A stretch of DNA of 38,539 nt from Anaeromyces robustus (Eukaryota > Neocallimastigomycota > Neocallimastigomycetes > Neocallimastigales > Neocallimastigaceae), in the NCBI GenBank assembly GCA_002104895.1, contig MCFG01000519.1:1-38539 (forward strand). The letters are read 5' to 3'. Shown in pieces: positions 36,581 to 38,539 of the stretch. Made by a program: the position numbers and the translations under genes. Below the pieces are notes generated by a model. It did not search any database, was not told the origin of the DNA, and was given only the letters and a program-made list of their open reading frames with translations. Position 1 is the first letter of the stretch, and each line of letters begins with the position of its first letter.

Positions 36581-37321
36581 TATTGTGGCGCATTATTTAC
36601 TAATAATTTTAAATTTATGTTTATTTTACTTCAATATTATTTTATTTTTTTTATACTTTTTACTTTTTTTTTTATTTAATATTTTTATTTTATTTTTTTA
36701 TAATTTTTTTTTATTTGTTATTTTGCTTTATTATGACTTAAATTAATAATACTTTTTTTTTTTTTTTAATTTTTTTTTAATATTTGCTATTATTTGAATT
36801 TTATGTAAAAAGAGTTTTGTATTAATTGTTATTTAACGTATAGTATTATTTAATATTAAGAAAATTATGATATCATTGAATATTAAAATAATATTGAAAT
36901 ATATAAAAAAATAATTATTACATGTTAAAAGTTTTTTACATATATATATATTTTATAACTATAAGTTATTTATAAGAATACAAATTGAATGAACAATATA
37001 CAGATAGTATATTACTGATAGTAATATATATATTATAATATATTTTAATGAAATATTATGTAATAAATTTTTTTTTTTTTTTTTTTAATAATTTTTTTAA
37101 TACTTATTTATCTATAATTATTTATAATTCTGATTATTTTATATATCTATATATATATCTAAATTATAGTATATATAAAAATAAATAAACAAAAAATGGC
37201 TCTATGAATTAATAAATAAAAATTACATAATAACTTAATATTTATTTATGTTAAATTATTATATAATAAATGCTAAAAACGTTTGTATATAATGAAGCAA
37301 AAAAATTTTTTTAATAATAAT

Positions 37322-37355
37322 TATTAATTATCATATTTTAATATGATAATTAATA
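37322..37355. repeat. perfect hairpin, 16-bp arms and 2-base loop
   Basis: TATTAATTATCATATT at 37322-37337 is followed by TT and the reverse complement AATATGATAATTAATA at 37340-37355. It lies about 90 bases 3' of the broken minus-strand gene, where a terminator-like or 3'-end hairpin would be expected, although A/T bias makes such matches less surprising. Confidence 0.7.
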
Positions 37356-37443
37356 GAATTTAATATTATTTATTCATTGATTTTTTTTTTTTATTTTCTA
37401 TGAAAAATGTATTAGTTTTCTTTTTTCTTTTTTTTTCTTTTTC

Positions 37444-38500
37444 TTAATAGTCATATGGTTTTATATTGGATAAATAAGTTTTTCTTGGTGATAATGATGA
37501 ATAAAGAGGAAAAGAATCTTCATTATAATTATTTTTTCCTTTTGATGGAGATGCTGATGATAAAGTTGGTGAAAGTGCATTAGATGGATAAATTGGAAAA
37601 GAATTATCATTATTATTTATATAAATATCTGCTACATGACTTTTTCTTTTAGATGTTGGTGAATAAAGGAAAGAAGTAGGTGATGATAATAATGAATAAT
37701 AAAATCATCATCATTTTTATTATTATTATTATATATTATTATTATTATTATTAAAAAAATATTAGATATACGAGATTTTTTAGGAGATATAGGAGATGAT
37801 GCAAATATTGGAATAGAATCATCATTATTTCCTGGAGTATAGTTCATCATTTATCATACTCATTAAATAAAATGATTCATTTAAAATATTACTATTATTA
37901 ATATTACTATTATTAATCATACTAATATTAATATTACTATTATCATTTGCTTTTTTATTGTTATTAATATTACTTAAATTAAATAATTCTGATTCATTAT
38001 AAGCTAAAGTAACAGCAGATTCAGGTGATATAATGGAATTATAAGGATCATAATCACATTTAAATGTATCATTTTGATTTTGAGAATTATTTAAAAATAT
38101 TTATAAGAATAATAACTAAGATTATTTCTATTATAATTATTATTATTATAGCAACATAAAATTTTAATAAGATTTGATCAATATACATAAAAGTGAAATT
38201 TATACTAATAACTACTTTACGAAATTGTTCAATAGGTATATCGTATTTCATTTGACTTGGATTTTCACCATGTCTAAGATTATTATATTAAAAATTGAAA
38301 TGAATAAAAGTAAAAATGGTAAGAATATGATAGAAGCTACCATTGAAAAAATTATACGTAATTCTGATATTTGTTTAAATTTTTCTAAAAATGAATAATT
38401 TTTTCCTTTTTTAGTTTGATTATTGGTATTAAAATCATTATTATTCTTTAAACTATTAAATATATTATTTATTATTGAAAAGACATGATTTAAAATAAAA
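37444..38500 (-). pseudogene. frameshifted membrane-protein gene with Asn-rich and Ser/Pro-rich tail
   Basis: Five minus-strand segments, each clearly coding-like, follow one another in different frames. (1) about 38500-38251 starts after a possible splice acceptor (TTTCAG) with HVFSIINNIFNSLK, then SFLEKFKQISELR and a strongly hydrophobic span of about 25 residues (MVASIIFLPFLLLFISIFN). (2) about 38275-38090 has HGENPSQMKYDIPIEQFRK and a second hydrophobic span. (3) about 38094-37840 has NNSQNQNDTFKCDYDPYNS, SPESAVTLAYNESELF and Asn-rich sequence. (4) 37850 to about 37750 has YTPGNNDDSIPIFASSPI and SPKKSR. (5) 37704-37444 is Ser/Pro-rich and ends PYDY at the stop 37444-37446. Joins near 38270, 38092, 37845 and 37710 need one-base shifts, some in homopolymers. 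Membrane segments plus a long polar tail would fit the end of a 7TM receptor, but no family is recognised. It could be a true pseudogene or a real gene with assembly errors. The 5' part lies outside the window. Confidence 0.55.
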
Positions 38501-38539
38501 CTGAAATCTTAAAATAAAATACTAGAATTAATCATAAAA

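Larger units (their letters stand above)
36454..37443. other. A/T spacer with palindromes
   Basis: No gene is supported. It contains a 20-bp perfect palindrome and an adjacent 13-bp-arm inverted repeat (listed), an isolated GTGGCGCATT box at 36585-36594 like the subterminal boxes of elements A-C, a T-run at 37070-37086, and a 16-bp-arm hairpin near the end. The last part is the 3' flank of the broken minus-strand gene starting at 37444. Confidence 0.6.

Noticed and set aside
37632-37850. 72-codon minus-strand frame as an independent gene
   Set aside because: Its first 30 residues carry the same SP.K motif as the adjoining frame and its end is repeat-derived, so it is one segment of the broken gene.
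38174-38398. 74-codon plus-strand frame ending near KIIRNSDICLNFSKNE
   Set aside because: Its composition is not absurd, but it is antisense to the broken membrane-protein gene, whose minus-strand coding signal continues on both sides. I favour the minus strand, though without transcripts the choice is not certain.

Overview
The window is extremely A+T-rich eukaryotic DNA, with long homopolymers, ATTT/AAAT, AAT and AT microsatellites, and very little coding sequence. A large intron-less fungal-type zinc-finger gene with Asn/Ser/Thr/Ala homopolymer tracts, A/T-ending codons, and MULE-type transposon remains in almost pure A/T intergenic DNA fit an anaerobic gut fungus (Neocallimastigomycota) best. 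This placement is inferred from style and protein families, not from a marker gene.

Layout. (1) 1-2776: non-coding A/T DNA with simple repeats and two small duplicated cassettes. (2) 2777-6721, minus strand: one intact 1314-codon gene for a three-finger C2H2 transcription factor of the Crz1 (calcineurin-responsive) type. It has a candidate calcineurin docking motif and a disordered N-terminal half carrying a recurrent S-P-[FLY]-L motif. (3) 6722 to about 34900: a gene desert of about 28 kb made of A/T simple sequence. It contains two non-autonomous terminal-inverted-repeat elements with exact 9-bp target duplications (element A, 23706-24663; element B, 28096-28659), several perfect hairpins, and a few short coding-like islands that look like remnants. 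(4) 34899-36453: a third member of the same family (element C), which still holds the C-terminal piece of a MULE-type transposase on the minus strand. (5) 36454-37443: A/T spacer with palindromes. (6) 37444 to about 38500, minus strand: a broken gene whose reading frame is cut by about four shifts. It encodes membrane-spanning segments followed by an Asn-rich and then Ser/Pro-rich tail, and continues beyond the window.

How it fits together. Only the zinc-finger gene looks functional as it stands. The three elements share an 11-nt tip, a modular 15-bp unit (consensus GTTGCATTTCGCAAT) and a subterminal GGCGCAT box. The transposase fragment lies inside element C, so the natural reading is one MULE-like family with an internally decayed larger copy (C) and two short derivatives (A and B). 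No tRNA, rRNA, CRISPR array or telomeric repeat was seen.
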